From Ruminiclostridium cellobioparum DSM 1351 = ATCC 15832 (GTDB lineage Bacteria > Bacillota > Clostridia > Acetivibrionales > DSM-1351): a stretch of DNA of 64,000 nucleotides. The notes under the pieces were generated by a model. That model did not search any database, was not told the origin of the DNA, and saw nothing but the letters and a program-made list of their open reading frames with translations. Numbering within the stretch: position 1 is the stretch's first letter; every line of letters starts with the position of its first letter. The stretch spans positions 186,001-250,000 of the forward strand of contig NZ_JHYD01000001.1 in the NCBI RefSeq assembly GCF_000621505.1, in the 5' to 3' direction. Below are positions 36,140 to 46,960 of the stretch, piece by piece. Made by a program: the position numbers and the translations under genes.

Positions 36140-37952
36140 CTTGTTCAGGAATGGTGAAACAATCGTAAGGGTGTTGGCGGTTGAGGGTGACAGGCTGCTT
36201 CTGATCGACTGCATCAGGCTTACGATGCCAAAATGGGAAACAATAGCTTCCATAGTGGACTGTACTCCGTGTGAAGAGCGGGAATTGTCGAAAGGTTTGG
36301 TGGATATAGAAGACGTGGGGGCGGATGCAAGGAAATCAGCTTATCAGCGTTACACCATGATTTCAGGAGTGCTGCCTTATGTGTCAGATAATACGATGAG
36401 GTGCAGAGCCATTGAAAAGGCGACGGAAGAATACCAGGTCAGCAAAAAAACAATACGAAAATACCTGTGCCGCTATCTGGCATATCAGAATATCGCCGCT
36501 TTAGCCCCAAAGACAGATGAGGATGAGCATGTTTTATCCCAAGATGAAAAGAATATGCGTTGGGCTTTGAATAAGTTCTTCTACACGAAAAACAAGAACA
36601 GCTTACACATCGCTTATACAATGATGTTAAAGAATAAATATTGTGACGGAGAAGGTAAACTGTTGTTGATATATCCCTCGTTTCATCAGTTCCGATATTT
36701 TTATCGGAAGACAAAAAATATGCAGACCTATTACATTTCCAGGGATGGACTGAAATCGTACCAGCGAAATAACAGGCCGTGTGTCGGTGACGGAGTAAGA
36801 GCCTTTGCCACTGCTCCAGGTGTTGGGATGATCGATTCAACAGTTTGTGATATTTATTTAGTCAACGAAAGCGGTCATCTGGTAGGAAGACCGATTCTGA
36901 CCGCCTGTGTTGATGCTTATAGCGGTTTGTGCTGCGGATATTCTTTAACGTGGGAAGGCGGTGTCTACAGCCTCCGCAATCTAATGACTAATATCATTGC
37001 CGATAAGAAAGAGCATTGTAGCAGATTCGGAATCGGTATCAGTGAAAGTGATTGGCCTGCAAAAGAAATACCAGGAAAACTGATAACAGACAAGGGGGCG
37101 GAGTACATAACGGATACATTTTCCCAACTTGCAGAATTAGGTGTAACGCTCACCAATCTACCTGCGTACAGACCAGAACTTAAGGGTCCCGTAGAAAAAT
37201 TCTTTGACCTTGTTCAGAACAGCTATAAACCATTTTTGAAAGGCAGGGGTGTCATAGAGCCTGATTATATGGAGCGAGGAGCACATGATTACAGGAAGGA
37301 TGCCTGCCTGACATTAAAAGAATTTGAGAAAATTATACTACATTGCATTCTCTTCCATAATTCCAAGAGAGTATTTGGTGATTTTCCTTACATGGATGCA
37401 ATGATTGAAGCAGGTGTTAAGCCTAATGCAAACAGTATTTGGGAATGGGGAAAGAAGCAGCCTGGAGTTAACTTAATCCCAGTTACTTCAGAACAGCTTG
37501 TGCTTACCTTGTTGCCGAGAACTACAGGTAAGTTTACCAGATTTGGTCTAAAAGCAAATAAGATGCGGTATCACCATGCCAATTATGCAGAGAAGTATTT
37601 GCAGGGGAAAGAGGCAGTGGTTGCTTATAATCCAGAGGATGTCAGCAATGTGTGGGTAATGGAGAAGGGTATATATATCCGATTTGAACTGATTGAATCC
37701 AGATTTCAAGACAAAGCACTGGCCGAAGTAACTGATGTGAAAAAGAAGCAGAGACAGATAGCAGGAACCGCTAATAAGGACAAAATACAGGCGGAAATCG
37801 ATTTGGTGGATCATATTGAGGTGATTTCCAGAAATACCACAAAGATCGAAAGGGTGAATCTCAAGAGCATCCGTGAGACCAGAAGAAAAGAGCAGGATAG
37901 ACAGCATCTTGACCATGTGAAGGAGGCTGGCATCGATGAACGAGATCAGTAA
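36126..37952 (+). CDS. tnsB: TnsB-like DDE transposase
   Basis: 608 residues. An N-terminal region with helix-turn-helix (TEEYQVSKKTIRKYLCRYL) precedes an integrase-fold core. Catalytic residues are D237 (GMIDSTVCD), D322 (ITDKGAEY) and E357 (GPVEKFFD), followed by a Mu-type C-terminal beta-barrel (KANKMRYHHANYAEKYL). TnsB cuts and joins the transferred strand at element ends. Start ATG 36126 is inside the tnsA tail; its own end overlaps tnsC by 17 nt. The catalytic triad is intact, so activity is plausible. Confidence 0.92.
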   Translation: MKKNDLFRNGETIVRVLAVEGDRLLLIDCIRLTMPKWETIASIVDCTPCEERELSKGLVDIEDVGADARKSAYQRYTMISGVLPYVSDNTMRCRAIEKATEEYQVSKKTIRKYLCRYLAYQNIAALAPKTDEDEHVLSQDEKNMRWALNKFFYTKNKNSLHIAYTMMLKNKYCDGEGKLLLIYPSFHQFRYFYRKTKNMQTYYISRDGLKSYQRNNRPCVGDGVRAFATAPGVGMIDSTVCDIYLVNESGHLVGRPILTACVDAYSGLCCGYSLTWEGGVYSLRNLMTNIIADKKEHCSRFGIGISESDWPAKEIPGKLITDKGAEYITDTFSQLAELGVTLTNLPAYRPELKGPVEKFFDLVQNSYKPFLKGRGVIEPDYMERGAHDYRKDACLTLKEFEKIILHCILFHNSKRVFGDFPYMDAMIEAGVKPNANSIWEWGKKQPGVNLIPVTSEQLVLTLLPRTTGKFTRFGLKANKMRYHHANYAEKYLQGKEAVVAYNPEDVSNVWVMEKGIYIRFELIESRFQDKALAEVTDVKKKQRQIAGTANKDKIQAEIDLVDHIEVISRNTTKIERVNLKSIRETRRKEQDRQHLDHVKEAGIDERDQ

Positions 37953-39186
37953 CATAATTTATAAACTCCCGAAGATGAAGGCAGGGGAAGAACTGAAATC
38001 CGCTTTGGAGAATATCCCGCATTATGACGAAAGTATCAGGATGGAAAATGATGCGTTGCGGTTGATGGAGCTGAACGAGCTTTATAATATCTATCTGCCT
38101 TCGGAAATGTCACTGGAGATATACAGTAAGCTATATCTGGCAATGCTGCGTTCCCTGCAGAAGAAAGGGACAAAGTTGGCAATACAGCAGAAAAATGAAA
38201 ATTTTAAAGCAATCCAGCAGAGCAGCTATAGTGGTATCATTGGTGGTTCTGACAGTTTTACGATCATTGGTACATCTGGTATTGGTAAAAGCTGTGCCAT
38301 ATCCAGAGCCATATCACTTATCACCGAAAATCGCATTATAGAAGCACAAAATCCATATGTAAAAATAATTCCGTGCTTAATTTCTCAATGCCCGTTTGAT
38401 TGTTCAGCAAAGGGTCTGTTGTTGGAAATATTACGCAAGGTAGATGAGTGGTTGGGCAGCAAATACTACGAAAATGCTCTGCGAGCAAGGGCAACTACAG
38501 ATATGTTGATTGGAAATGTGTCACAGGTGTCATTAAACCATATTGGATTATTGGTAGTGGATGAGATACAGAATATTTGTAATAACAGAAGCGGCAATAG
38601 TCTGGTGGCGGTGCTGACCCAGCTTATCAATAATTCTGGTATCAGTATCTGTATGGTTGGGACACCAGAGAGCTCTGCATTCTTTGAACAGGCTATGCAG
38701 CTTGCAAGAAGGTCGTTGGGGCTGCATTACAGCACCATGCCTTATGATAACTATTTCAGAGAATTTTGTAAGACTGTATTTGGATTCCAATATGTGAAGC
38801 AGCGGACAGAACTTACAGATGCCATTACAGAATGGCTCTATGAGCACAGCAGTGGTATTATTTCTATTGTGATTTCTCTGATCCATGACGCACAGGAAAT
38901 CGCTATTCTGAACAAAAAAGAAATACTCAATATAGACACCTTGAATGAAGCATATCAGAAACGGCTTAATATGCTCCATGATTACCTGAATCCGTCTATT
39001 GTTGTCAATCGGCAGACTTCCAGACAGAAAAAGAAAAAGTGTCCTGTGGAGCCTTGCGAGATCGGCAGTGTAGAGGCAGATGATAAGAATAGCATTGTGG
39101 AAATGGCCATAAGAGCAAAGCGGGAAGAAATCGATTTGCTGGACTTGCTCAAAGAAAGCTTTTCTGTGGTGGAGGTGAGCGTATGA
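37936..39186 (+). CDS. tnsC: TnsC-like AAA+ transposition regulator
   Basis: A 416-residue ATPase that links target recognition to the transposase. Walker A is GTSGIGKS (about 112-119) and Walker B is GLLVVDEIQN (about 202-211). Sensor and arginine regions follow (ICMVGTPESSAFFEQA, ARRSLGL). The C-terminal about 60 residues are charged and likely contact TnsA/TnsB. The ATG at 37936 has GGAGGC upstream, inside tnsB. It overlaps tniQ by 4 nt (ATGA). Confidence 0.9.
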   Translation: MNEISNIIYKLPKMKAGEELKSALENIPHYDESIRMENDALRLMELNELYNIYLPSEMSLEIYSKLYLAMLRSLQKKGTKLAIQQKNENFKAIQQSSYSGIIGGSDSFTIIGTSGIGKSCAISRAISLITENRIIEAQNPYVKIIPCLISQCPFDCSAKGLLLEILRKVDEWLGSKYYENALRARATTDMLIGNVSQVSLNHIGLLVVDEIQNICNNRSGNSLVAVLTQLINNSGISICMVGTPESSAFFEQAMQLARRSLGLHYSTMPYDNYFREFCKTVFGFQYVKQRTELTDAITEWLYEHSSGIISIVISLIHDAQEIAILNKKEILNIDTLNEAYQKRLNMLHDYLNPSIVVNRQTSRQKKKKCPVEPCEIGSVEADDKNSIVEMAIRAKREEIDLLDLLKESFSVVEVSV

Positions 39187-40607
39187 TTACATATTTTCCT
39201 GCCATATATCCAGATGAACTGGTGTACAGTCTGTTATCAAGATTTTATCTGCAATCGGGATACCTATCATACACCTATGCCGCAGAGGATATTTATGCCT
39301 ACAAACAGGTGAGGCCAGACCACGAATTTATTAATGTACTTCACCCAGAAATGCGGGAGATGATTGCAAAAACAGTTCCGATGGAAAAGCTGGTGGAGAA
39401 GCATACAATGTATCCTTACTACGGAAGGTTTATGGGGAAATTCCGCAGGCGGAAGGCCTTTGAGTCGTTAGTGACCTTGAATGGAAATTATAAGAATCTG
39501 TTAGCCATGCCGACAAAAAGGGATGGGGCAGACAGATTCCTTCGGTATTGCCCATTATGTGCAAAGGCAGATAGGGAACAATACGGAGAAACATATTGGC
39601 ATCGAGGCCATCAGATGGTAGGCGTAAATGTTTGTCCCATACATAAATGCTATCTGGTAAACAGCAGCATATTGATTAGTGGGAAAGCAACACCAAATCT
39701 TACTGCGGCAGAAAAGGTAGTACCAGAGGGGGAAGCGATATCAAGGTGCAATAATTTGCTGGAATTAAGGTTGGCGGAATATACCCTTGCAGTATTCCAA
39801 GCTCCTGTAGATATAGACAGTAATGTATCAGCGGGACGATTCCTGCATTCAAAGCTGAAAGGAACAAAATACATATCGGATTCTGGATTGTTTCGGAATT
39901 TAACAGTCTTTTATGAGGATTACCTGCATTTTTATGAAGGACTTAAAGAAAAAACAAAAATGGAGCTATGGCAGGTGCAAAAGATTTTTAACAATTATCG
40001 TTATAACTCCTATGAGATTTGCGAGCTGGCAATGTTTTTAAATATTCCGACACAAGAGTTGGTCAGGATGGCATTGCCAGAAGAAACACAGCATATGGAT
40101 ACGCTCTATAGGCGTGTGTCGAAGGAGCTGGATGCAGATTTTGATATCGTAAAAAACATCGGTGATGCGGTTTTAAAAATATATCAGACAGAGCATCGGG
40201 TACAGCAAAAATGCGGAGCAAAAGGCTATCAGTGGAGCAAACGGGATACTGAACTTTTGCCAGAAGTGAAAAGAACAATCAAAGAGCTTTATGGTAATGG
40301 AGCAGATCGCCCGCATAAAATTACGCCGTCGCTTATCAGCAGGAAGCTGGAATTGCCTGACAAACAGCTTGAAAAGTTACCTTTATGCAAAGCAGAAATA
40401 TTAAAGTATGAGGAAAGTCAGCAGCATTATTGGGCCAGGGAAGTTGTATGGGCTGTCTATAAGGTTTTAAGGGAAGGGCAGTCGCTAAACTGGAGACAAG
40501 TTCGTAACCTCACAAACATGCGGCGTGTAAATTTTGAAGCCTGTCTACCGTATATAGATGAAATGGTAGAGGAAGAAATGGCAGAAAGGATTAAACACTT
40601 GTTGTAA
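39183..40607 (+). CDS. tnsD: TniQ/TnsD-family target-site protein
   Basis: 474 residues, near the size of Tn7 TnsD (about 508) and larger than minimal TniQ. The N-terminal TniQ motif is FPAIYPDELVYSLLSRFY (about 4-21). A zinc finger lies at RYCPLCAKAD, then WHRGHQ and CPIHKCYLV (about 119-158). TnsD proteins bind a conserved gene end and direct insertion beside it. With guaA directly upstream of this module, a guaA 3'-end recognition role is inferred. GGAGGTGA precedes the ATG. No TnsE and no CRISPR-Cas genes are present. Confidence 0.85.
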   Translation: MITYFPAIYPDELVYSLLSRFYLQSGYLSYTYAAEDIYAYKQVRPDHEFINVLHPEMREMIAKTVPMEKLVEKHTMYPYYGRFMGKFRRRKAFESLVTLNGNYKNLLAMPTKRDGADRFLRYCPLCAKADREQYGETYWHRGHQMVGVNVCPIHKCYLVNSSILISGKATPNLTAAEKVVPEGEAISRCNNLLELRLAEYTLAVFQAPVDIDSNVSAGRFLHSKLKGTKYISDSGLFRNLTVFYEDYLHFYEGLKEKTKMELWQVQKIFNNYRYNSYEICELAMFLNIPTQELVRMALPEETQHMDTLYRRVSKELDADFDIVKNIGDAVLKIYQTEHRVQQKCGAKGYQWSKRDTELLPEVKRTIKELYGNGADRPHKITPSLISRKLELPDKQLEKLPLCKAEILKYEESQQHYWAREVVWAVYKVLREGQSLNWRQVRNLTNMRRVNFEACLPYIDEMVEEEMAERIKHLL

Positions 40608-40714
40608 ACTGATTGATTTATTCAAATATCAAAAGCCATATACCGACTACTACTATACAGAAAATATGCTTAAGCCATAGCTGAAAGCTCATATGCTCAA
40701 GCTTATTCAGAAAC

Positions 40715-40828
40715 CATATCTTAATCGCAGCATAGTAGAAACTCCCGAATTCTCTTTATATATATAAGAAATGCGGGAGTTTGCTATATACTCTATAATT
40801 GGAACGATCAAGATATGATTTATCATCC
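40715..40828. repeat. Hairpin repeat R1 (left of stress cassette)
   Basis: Contains GCATAGTAGAAACTCCCGAA and GCGGGAGTTTGCTATA as hairpin arms (about 40730-40788), then ATAATTGGAACGAT with TCATCCAATTAT as a second hairpin. Nearly identical to R2 at 47845-47961. The flanking gap 40829-41200 has no gene I can support. Confidence 0.75.
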
Positions 40829-41200
40829 AATTATGGGATGAATGGGCAAAACAATGGCCTTATCTGATATGCTGGATTAAAGTGTTATCGTCAAAAAAAC
40901 CTTCATCGAAAAATAGAGTTTTTAATGGAACTGGAAAGTTGGAGCAAAAGTCTGATAGAACTGTTCCTTATCAAGAACTGTATCTTTATTTCTTCTTTCA
41001 CTTGCCATCAAGATATCCTAAACATTTCTTAATAATGGTATAGGGCAATTTTAAAAAACAAAATATGCAGTAAGCATATAAATTGTGTTTGCAGTTGGCA
41101 AATTATAGTAGTAAAATATTCTGTATACATTATGGAGTCTGATGTAATATATGGGATAAGATAACAATATTGACTTTTTTGTCAAAGGAGTTGCATAATA

Positions 41201-41329
41201 ATGTATTATGAGCTTTTCCAGACAAAAGAAGGGAAGATTACATATGTAGCATTAATTGTATTGACTTTCGTTCTCTTTATTATCAATAAGGTTATTGAGA
41301 AAAACAGAAAAAAATTTGATGAATTATAA
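41201..41329 (+). CDS. 42-residue single-helix membrane peptide
   Basis: A short frame starting ATG 41201 with CAAAGGAG at 41183-41190, a good ribosome site. The product has one hydrophobic helix (YVALIVLTFVLFIINKVI, about 15-32) and a basic tail ending KKFDEL. Function unknown. It lies 16 nt before the Spo0E-like start and may be cotranscribed with it. Confidence 0.55.
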   Translation: MYYELFQTKEGKITYVALIVLTFVLFIINKVIEKNRKKFDEL

Positions 41330-41345
41330 CGTGGAGAGGGTACAA

Positions 41346-41549
41346 ATGCTGACGGATAAAATCAATGAATTGAGAGAAGAATTGAATAAACAGGTAATAA
41401 GCAGAGATATCCATAAGCAATCGGTTCTGCGATTAAGCCAGGAATTAGATAGATATATTGTGGAATATCTGAAAAATAAAGACGGCAAAAAAGTAGAAAA
41501 TAAAATTTTCAAAAAAAAGCAAATTACATACAGGAAAAATATTGAATAA
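41346..41549 (+). CDS. Spo0E-like aspartyl-phosphate phosphatase
   Basis: 67 residues from the ATG at 41346 (GAGAGGGT upstream). The two-helix Spo0E pattern is clear: INELREELN, then VLRLSQELDRYIVEYL, with the diagnostic SQELD at about 30-34. Spo0E proteins dephosphorylate Spo0A-P and delay sporulation. Earlier in-frame TTG (41295) and GTG are weaker starts. Its presence on a likely mobile cassette could tie the element to the host's decision to sporulate. Confidence 0.8.
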   Translation: MLTDKINELREELNKQVISRDIHKQSVLRLSQELDRYIVEYLKNKDGKKVENKIFKKKQITYRKNIE

Positions 41550-41611
41550 ATATAAAATAATAATTCAAAATGTGATAAAATATATTAAAGCGAACGGAAG
41601 AAGGAAAGGAA

Positions 41612-41962
41612 ATGTCGAAAAGCGTTGACAGCACTAAAAAAGCTGAAATCACCATGCGTATGTCAGAATTTGAAATGCCCCCGATGCAGGATGTCCTCAT
41701 TGTTGGCAGAAGGGCACCTATAGGACCAGAGGCGGCAAGACGCATGGTAGATATATTGTCTCCAGACCAGTATGAGATCGTAAAGGTAGACCATCCTGCC
41801 ATAGAGGCTATGGTGGTGAGAAAGGCATTGTTCAGTATGCTTCCGAAGGAGAAGCTGGTTGAAGTTTTGATAGAGGAGGGTGAGCGCGTTGCTAACGAAT
41901 CAATTATCGTGAAGGCACAGGTGAATATTGTGCTCCAGGTTAGAAAGGCAATAGATTTATGA
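41612..41962 (+). CDS. Unknown protein upstream of CBS-GGDEF gene
   Basis: 116 residues, not recognised. Soluble, with VLIVGRRAPIGPEAARRMVDIL (about 28-49) as a compact block and a helix-strand C-terminus (VANESIIVKAQVNIVLQVRK). GGAAAGGAAA precedes the ATG. Its stop overlaps the start of the CBS-GGDEF gene (ATGA), so the two products are probably made in balance and may interact. Confidence 0.65.
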   Translation: MSKSVDSTKKAEITMRMSEFEMPPMQDVLIVGRRAPIGPEAARRMVDILSPDQYEIVKVDHPAIEAMVVRKALFSMLPKEKLVEVLIEEGERVANESIIVKAQVNIVLQVRKAIDL

Positions 41963-42822
41963 TGAGGAAAGTTTCTGAAATTATGGTGAAAGACTATACT
42001 ACCGTTGATGCTCTTTGGGGAATAAGACGTGTTCAGGACATTGCAGAAGAAAACAAAACAGATTGCTTCCCTGTAACCGATAATGGGGAAATTATTGGTG
42101 TTCTGACAAGAAATGATTTAATTAAATCCCATCCTAACAGAATTGTAATAGATGCCATGTCTGAAAGCAGCAAATACATTGAGGCGGATGAAACTGTTTG
42201 GAAGGCAAAGGAGCTGTTTGAAGCAGAAGATACAGATATTCTACTTGTAACTCAAGGAAATAAAGTCACTGGGGTTATAACCAAAAATGCTGTTGACGTT
42301 GAAATCGGCAAGCATATAGATATTTTGACGGGTTTGTACAAAAGCGACTACATTATTTATAAAGCTTATAAGTGCCTGGAACAAGGCAAAGAAATATCTA
42401 TCATATTCTTTGATGTCAATAATTTCGGGCACATCGATAAAGAATTTGGGCATATGGTAGGGGATAATATTTTAAAGGAAATTGCTAAAATTCTCAACGA
42501 CAATACACCTGCAGGCACTTTCCTTTGCAGGTACGGCGGTGATGAATTCGCATTATTGACGGATCAATGTGCGGAAAACAGTGAATCACTGGCACAAGAC
42601 ATATTGAACAAGGTAAAGCAGCATGAATTTTATAGCGATATAAGCATTGGTGTTTCAGCAGGAATTGCAGGGGGTAAAAGACGTAATCCCAGAAAAGTAA
42701 ATATGTACAATACTATTACGAAACTGATAAATATCGCCAGTCTGGCCTCAACAAAGGCAAAAAAAGAGAAGGACAATCTGGTGCTGGGGTATAGCGGGGC
42801 TATCGATGAAATAGCCATATAA
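41959..42822 (+). CDS. CBS-pair diguanylate cyclase (GGDEF)
   Basis: 287 residues. Two CBS motifs span about 3-120 (IMVKDYTTVDALWG, then GVLTRNDLI and GVITKN). The GGDEF domain (about 125-275) has LTGLYKSDYI and an intact YGGDEF signature. There is no RxxD inhibition site at the usual spot before it, so product feedback may be absent. CBS pairs sense adenine nucleotides or other ligands, so c-di-GMP synthesis may respond to energy state. Start at ATG 41959 or 41962. Confidence 0.88.
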   Translation: MMRKVSEIMVKDYTTVDALWGIRRVQDIAEENKTDCFPVTDNGEIIGVLTRNDLIKSHPNRIVIDAMSESSKYIEADETVWKAKELFEAEDTDILLVTQGNKVTGVITKNAVDVEIGKHIDILTGLYKSDYIIYKAYKCLEQGKEISIIFFDVNNFGHIDKEFGHMVGDNILKEIAKILNDNTPAGTFLCRYGGDEFALLTDQCAENSESLAQDILNKVKQHEFYSDISIGVSAGIAGGKRRNPRKVNMYNTITKLINIASLASTKAKKEKDNLVLGYSGAIDEIAI

Positions 42823-42954
42823 AGGGTGTAGAAGGAAGAAAGCTCTGATAGTAGGGCTTTATTTTTTTGCATCCAAATGGCAGTGTACATAAGAATCCGT
42901 ATGATAACATCCAATGTGTATTCAATAGCAGAATATTGGCTTTAATGGTTGACC

Positions 42955-43163
42955 ACTGATAACGGCTATAATGATAAAAATGAACCAATACCACAATCAT
43001 TGAAGAAGGCTCAATGAAGGCCAATGATGCATGTCATGGATTGAAAGCTGAACAGCAAATAATGGAAGGAAGTATTGTTGCTGATGTAAGGCCTGTGAAT
43101 TCTTTTAGTTTGTTATTAACAGGTTATGCACAATATGAGAGTTTTGGTGATGTGCCATTTTAA
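42955..43163 (+). pseudogene. Possible decayed coding remnant
   Basis: One frame reads NGYNDKNEPIPQSLKKAQ to a TGA. A second frame from the ATG at 43014 then reads 49 residues (MKANDACHGLKAEQQIMEGS onward) to 43163. The two look like one coding stretch broken by an indel. The family is unrecognised. A short real gene at 43014 is the alternative. Confidence 0.25.
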
Positions 43164-43209
43164 AATGTTTAAAGAAATATCCACATAACAAACAAATAAG
43201 TTATCCACA
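43124..43209. promoter_or_regulatory. Cluster of DnaA-box-like 9-mers
   Basis: TTATGCACA (43124-43132), ATATCCACA (43177-43185) and TTATCCACA (43201-43209), all in the same orientation within 86 bp of AT-rich non-coding DNA. Two match the TTATNCACA consensus exactly. Could bind DnaA as a regulatory or titration site; no initiator gene is nearby, so an origin is not claimed. Confidence 0.4.
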
Positions 43210-43400
43210 AGAATAGAGACTGCAATTTCGCAGGAACAAATCCAGCATAAACCAAACATAAATCATGGAAAGGCAGATTGCTTAAAGTAATCCATAATCA
43301 TCATTAAATAGGTGTTATTATACTACCTTCATAAAATCTTATAAAAAATCATTTATGAGGAAAACTATTATTGATAAAAAATGTGAAGGAGGAATTTGAT

Positions 43401-43826
43401 ATGGCTCTTGTACCATGGAACCCTTTTAGGGATATGGATAATATCGGGAGGGAAATGAGCAGCTTCTTTGACTTTCCCTCAAAAATATTTGGAGGTTTCT
43501 CTTCTCCACGTGTGGATGTGTACCAGACGGAAGACGATGTATTGGTAAAAGCGGAAATACCTGGTGTTTCCAAGGAAGATCTGAACTTATATATCGATGA
43601 GAACACTGTAAGACTTACAGGTCAAACAAAGAGAGAAAACGAACTTAAGGATGAAAATGCTTACAGGACAGAACGATATTACGGTAGCTTTTCAAGGACA
43701 ATCCCGCTGCCTGTCGAGGTAAAATCAGAACAGGCGAAAGCAGAGTATAAGGATGGTATCCTTTCAATTACAGTACCGAAGGTTGAGCCTTCAAAAATAA
43801 AGAGTAGAAAAATTGATATTCAGTAA
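43401..43826 (+). CDS. Small heat-shock protein Hsp20
   Basis: A 141-residue alpha-crystallin-type holdase. The N-terminus has WNPFRDMDNIGREM. The ACD domain spans about 35-130: VDVYQTEDDVLVKAEIPGV, and GSFSRTIPLPVEV. The C-terminal tail has KVEPSKIKSRKIDIQ. The ATG at 43401 has AAGGAGG at 43385-43391. It is followed by a terminator, so it is transcribed apart from the groESL unit. No CIRCE precedes it. Confidence 0.92.
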   Translation: MALVPWNPFRDMDNIGREMSSFFDFPSKIFGGFSSPRVDVYQTEDDVLVKAEIPGVSKEDLNLYIDENTVRLTGQTKRENELKDENAYRTERYYGSFSRTIPLPVEVKSEQAKAEYKDGILSITVPKVEPSKIKSRKIDIQ

Positions 43827-43837
43827 AGCTGAATGGC

Positions 43838-43870
43838 AGGCAGTCTGGTGATTTTAACAGGCTGCCTTTT
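43838..43870 (+). terminator. Rho-independent terminator of hsp20
   Basis: AGGCAGTCTG (43838-43847) pairs with CAGGCTGCCT (43858-43867), followed by TTTT. Confidence 0.8.
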
Positions 43871-44051
43871 CAATTCAAACTTATGCAGGTTCATTATCAA
43901 CGTATTCGTTTTAAATCTGGTATAGAAATCGGGAGATTTTTCAAAAAAATCAAATCCTTTTGGGAATATCTTAAGCTGATCAAAAATAATCCTACCAAAA
44001 TTGGAATTTTACATATTGACTTTGAAAAAAATATGATTAAAATAAAAATTG

Positions 44052-44078
44052 TTAGCACTCGGCAAGAGTGAGTGCTAA
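44052..44078. promoter_or_regulatory. CIRCE element (HrcA operator)
   Basis: TTAGCACTC (44052-44060), 9-nt spacer, GAGTGCTAA (44070-44078): an exact match to the CIRCE consensus. HrcA binding here would repress the downstream unit at normal temperature. The operator is about 850 bp before groES, with a membrane-protein gene in between, so the whole 44.1-46.9 kb stretch is likely one heat-shock transcript. Confidence 0.95.
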
Positions 44079-44146
44079 TCATCGAGTAACTTTTTCTGAT
44101 TTTTAATGGATAACATTAGTGATTGGTGAGAGGAGGCTTTATTTTT

Positions 44147-44188
44147 ATGATGTACCTTAATAGAGTGCTGAATAAAAATTCATTATGA
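44147..44188 (+). CDS. 13-residue leader-like ORF
   Basis: ATG 44147 with a strong GAGGAGG at 44130-44136 and a stop at 44186. The peptide is MMYLNRVLNKNSL. It may be a real leader, or the start of a decayed gene, as nothing in the next 75 nt continues it. Its place between CIRCE and the membrane-protein gene is the main reason to list it. Confidence 0.25.
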   Translation: MMYLNRVLNKNSL

Positions 44189-44287
44189 CATTTTACATAG
44201 AACACTGCAACACCCCAATTCTTACAGGCAAAGCCTGAACTTGATTTTCAAAAAACTTCATAGATGAATTTTAAAGGGGACATCAAA

Positions 44288-44860
44288 ATGAATGACAGCT
44301 TTTATGAGGTAGTAATTTGTTTTATGCTGTACTCCTTTATCGGATGGCTTCTTGAGGTTGCGTATGCTTTCTATGAGGAAAGAAGGTTTGTAAACCGAGG
44401 CATTTTGGCAGGACCTATCTGTCCTATATACGGTTTTGGAACACTTCTGATTCTAAATATTGGTTCCCTCTTGAAATTACAGCATCCAGGTCTGTTAAGC
44501 AACATCATATTCATAATTCTGCTTACGACTATTTTGGAGTACCTGACGGGATATATACTGGAGACGTTCCTTAAGGTGAAAGCCTGGGATTACAGCAATG
44601 AATTTTGTAATATAAGAGGGCGGATTTGCCTGAAATTTTCGATATTCTGGGGACTGCTTGGATGCTTTATCATTTATGGCTTACATCCGATAGTGACACA
44701 GTTTATAAATGAAGTAAACGAAGATATGAAAATAATTGCCGTTTTCATGCTTCTTGGATTTATTTTGATGGACATGATAAAAGCTATTCTTCCGAGGCTT
44801 GCTTCTATGAAGCAGTTAAAATCCCGTGTGAGCCTGCCTGTGCATATCTTCAAGGTGTAA
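44288..44860 (+). CDS. Polytopic membrane protein (putative ABC-transporter type IV, PF06541-like)
   Basis: 190 residues and about five transmembrane helices. Family signatures are FMLYSFIGWLLEVAYAFYEERRFVNRG (shown in part as FIGWLLEVAY, about 14-23), then GPICPIYGFG and LEYLTGYILE, followed by WDYSN and GRICL. The ATG at 44288 has AAAGGGGAC upstream. Function not established. It lies between CIRCE and groES, so it is expected to be heat-induced, an unusual companion. A shorter relative is at 20987. Confidence 0.75.
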   Translation: MNDSFYEVVICFMLYSFIGWLLEVAYAFYEERRFVNRGILAGPICPIYGFGTLLILNIGSLLKLQHPGLLSNIIFIILLTTILEYLTGYILETFLKVKAWDYSNEFCNIRGRICLKFSIFWGLLGCFIIYGLHPIVTQFINEVNEDMKIIAVFMLLGFILMDMIKAILPRLASMKQLKSRVSLPVHIFKV

Positions 44861-44928
44861 TTTGTTTATGAGCTGCTTAATCAAGTAGCTTTACTATAAA
44901 AAAACAAGAGTAAAGGAGCTGAACAATT

Positions 44929-45213
44929 ATGCAAGTTAAACCATTAGGAACAAGAGTTCTACTTAAAGAGGTAGAAACACAAGAGACCACAAAGAGTGGC
45001 ATTGTTCTGCCCTCAAATGCAAAAGAGAAGCCGTTTGTGGCAGAAGTGGTTGAAGTCGGTCCTGGCGAAATCAAGGACGGGAAGGAAATTAAAATGCAGG
45101 TAAAAAAAGGAGATAAGGTGCTCTACGGCAAGTATGCAGCGACCGAAATCAAACTGGACAGTCAGAAATATCTGATAGTAAATCAGGAAGATATTTTAGC
45201 AATCGTAGAGTAA
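44929..45213 (+). CDS. groES: Co-chaperonin GroES
   Basis: A 94-residue lid of the GroEL chamber. [14 protein letters not shown] starts the fold. The mobile loop ([20 protein letters not shown], about 13-32) carries the GroEL-binding tripeptide [20 protein letters not shown] closes the barrel. AAAGGAGCTG precedes the ATG. It is 15 nt before groEL. Confidence 0.96.
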   Translation: MQVKPLGTRVLLKEVETQETTKSGIVLPSNAKEKPFVAEVVEVGPGEIKDGKEIKMQVKKGDKVLYGKYAATEIKLDSQKYLIVNQEDILAIVE

Positions 45214-46851
<1,638 letters not shown>

Positions 46852-46960
46852 AATAAGGCTTGTGGCCTAAATAGCCTTTAGCCATATATATGGAAAAGGG
46901 AGTCAGCTTTGTCCAGCAAAGTCCCCCAAAGGCTCCCTTTCCTCAAATGATTTGTATACG

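Noticed and set aside
43124-43209. Plasmid-type replication origin
   Set aside because: DnaA-like boxes only; no replication initiator gene or iteron array.
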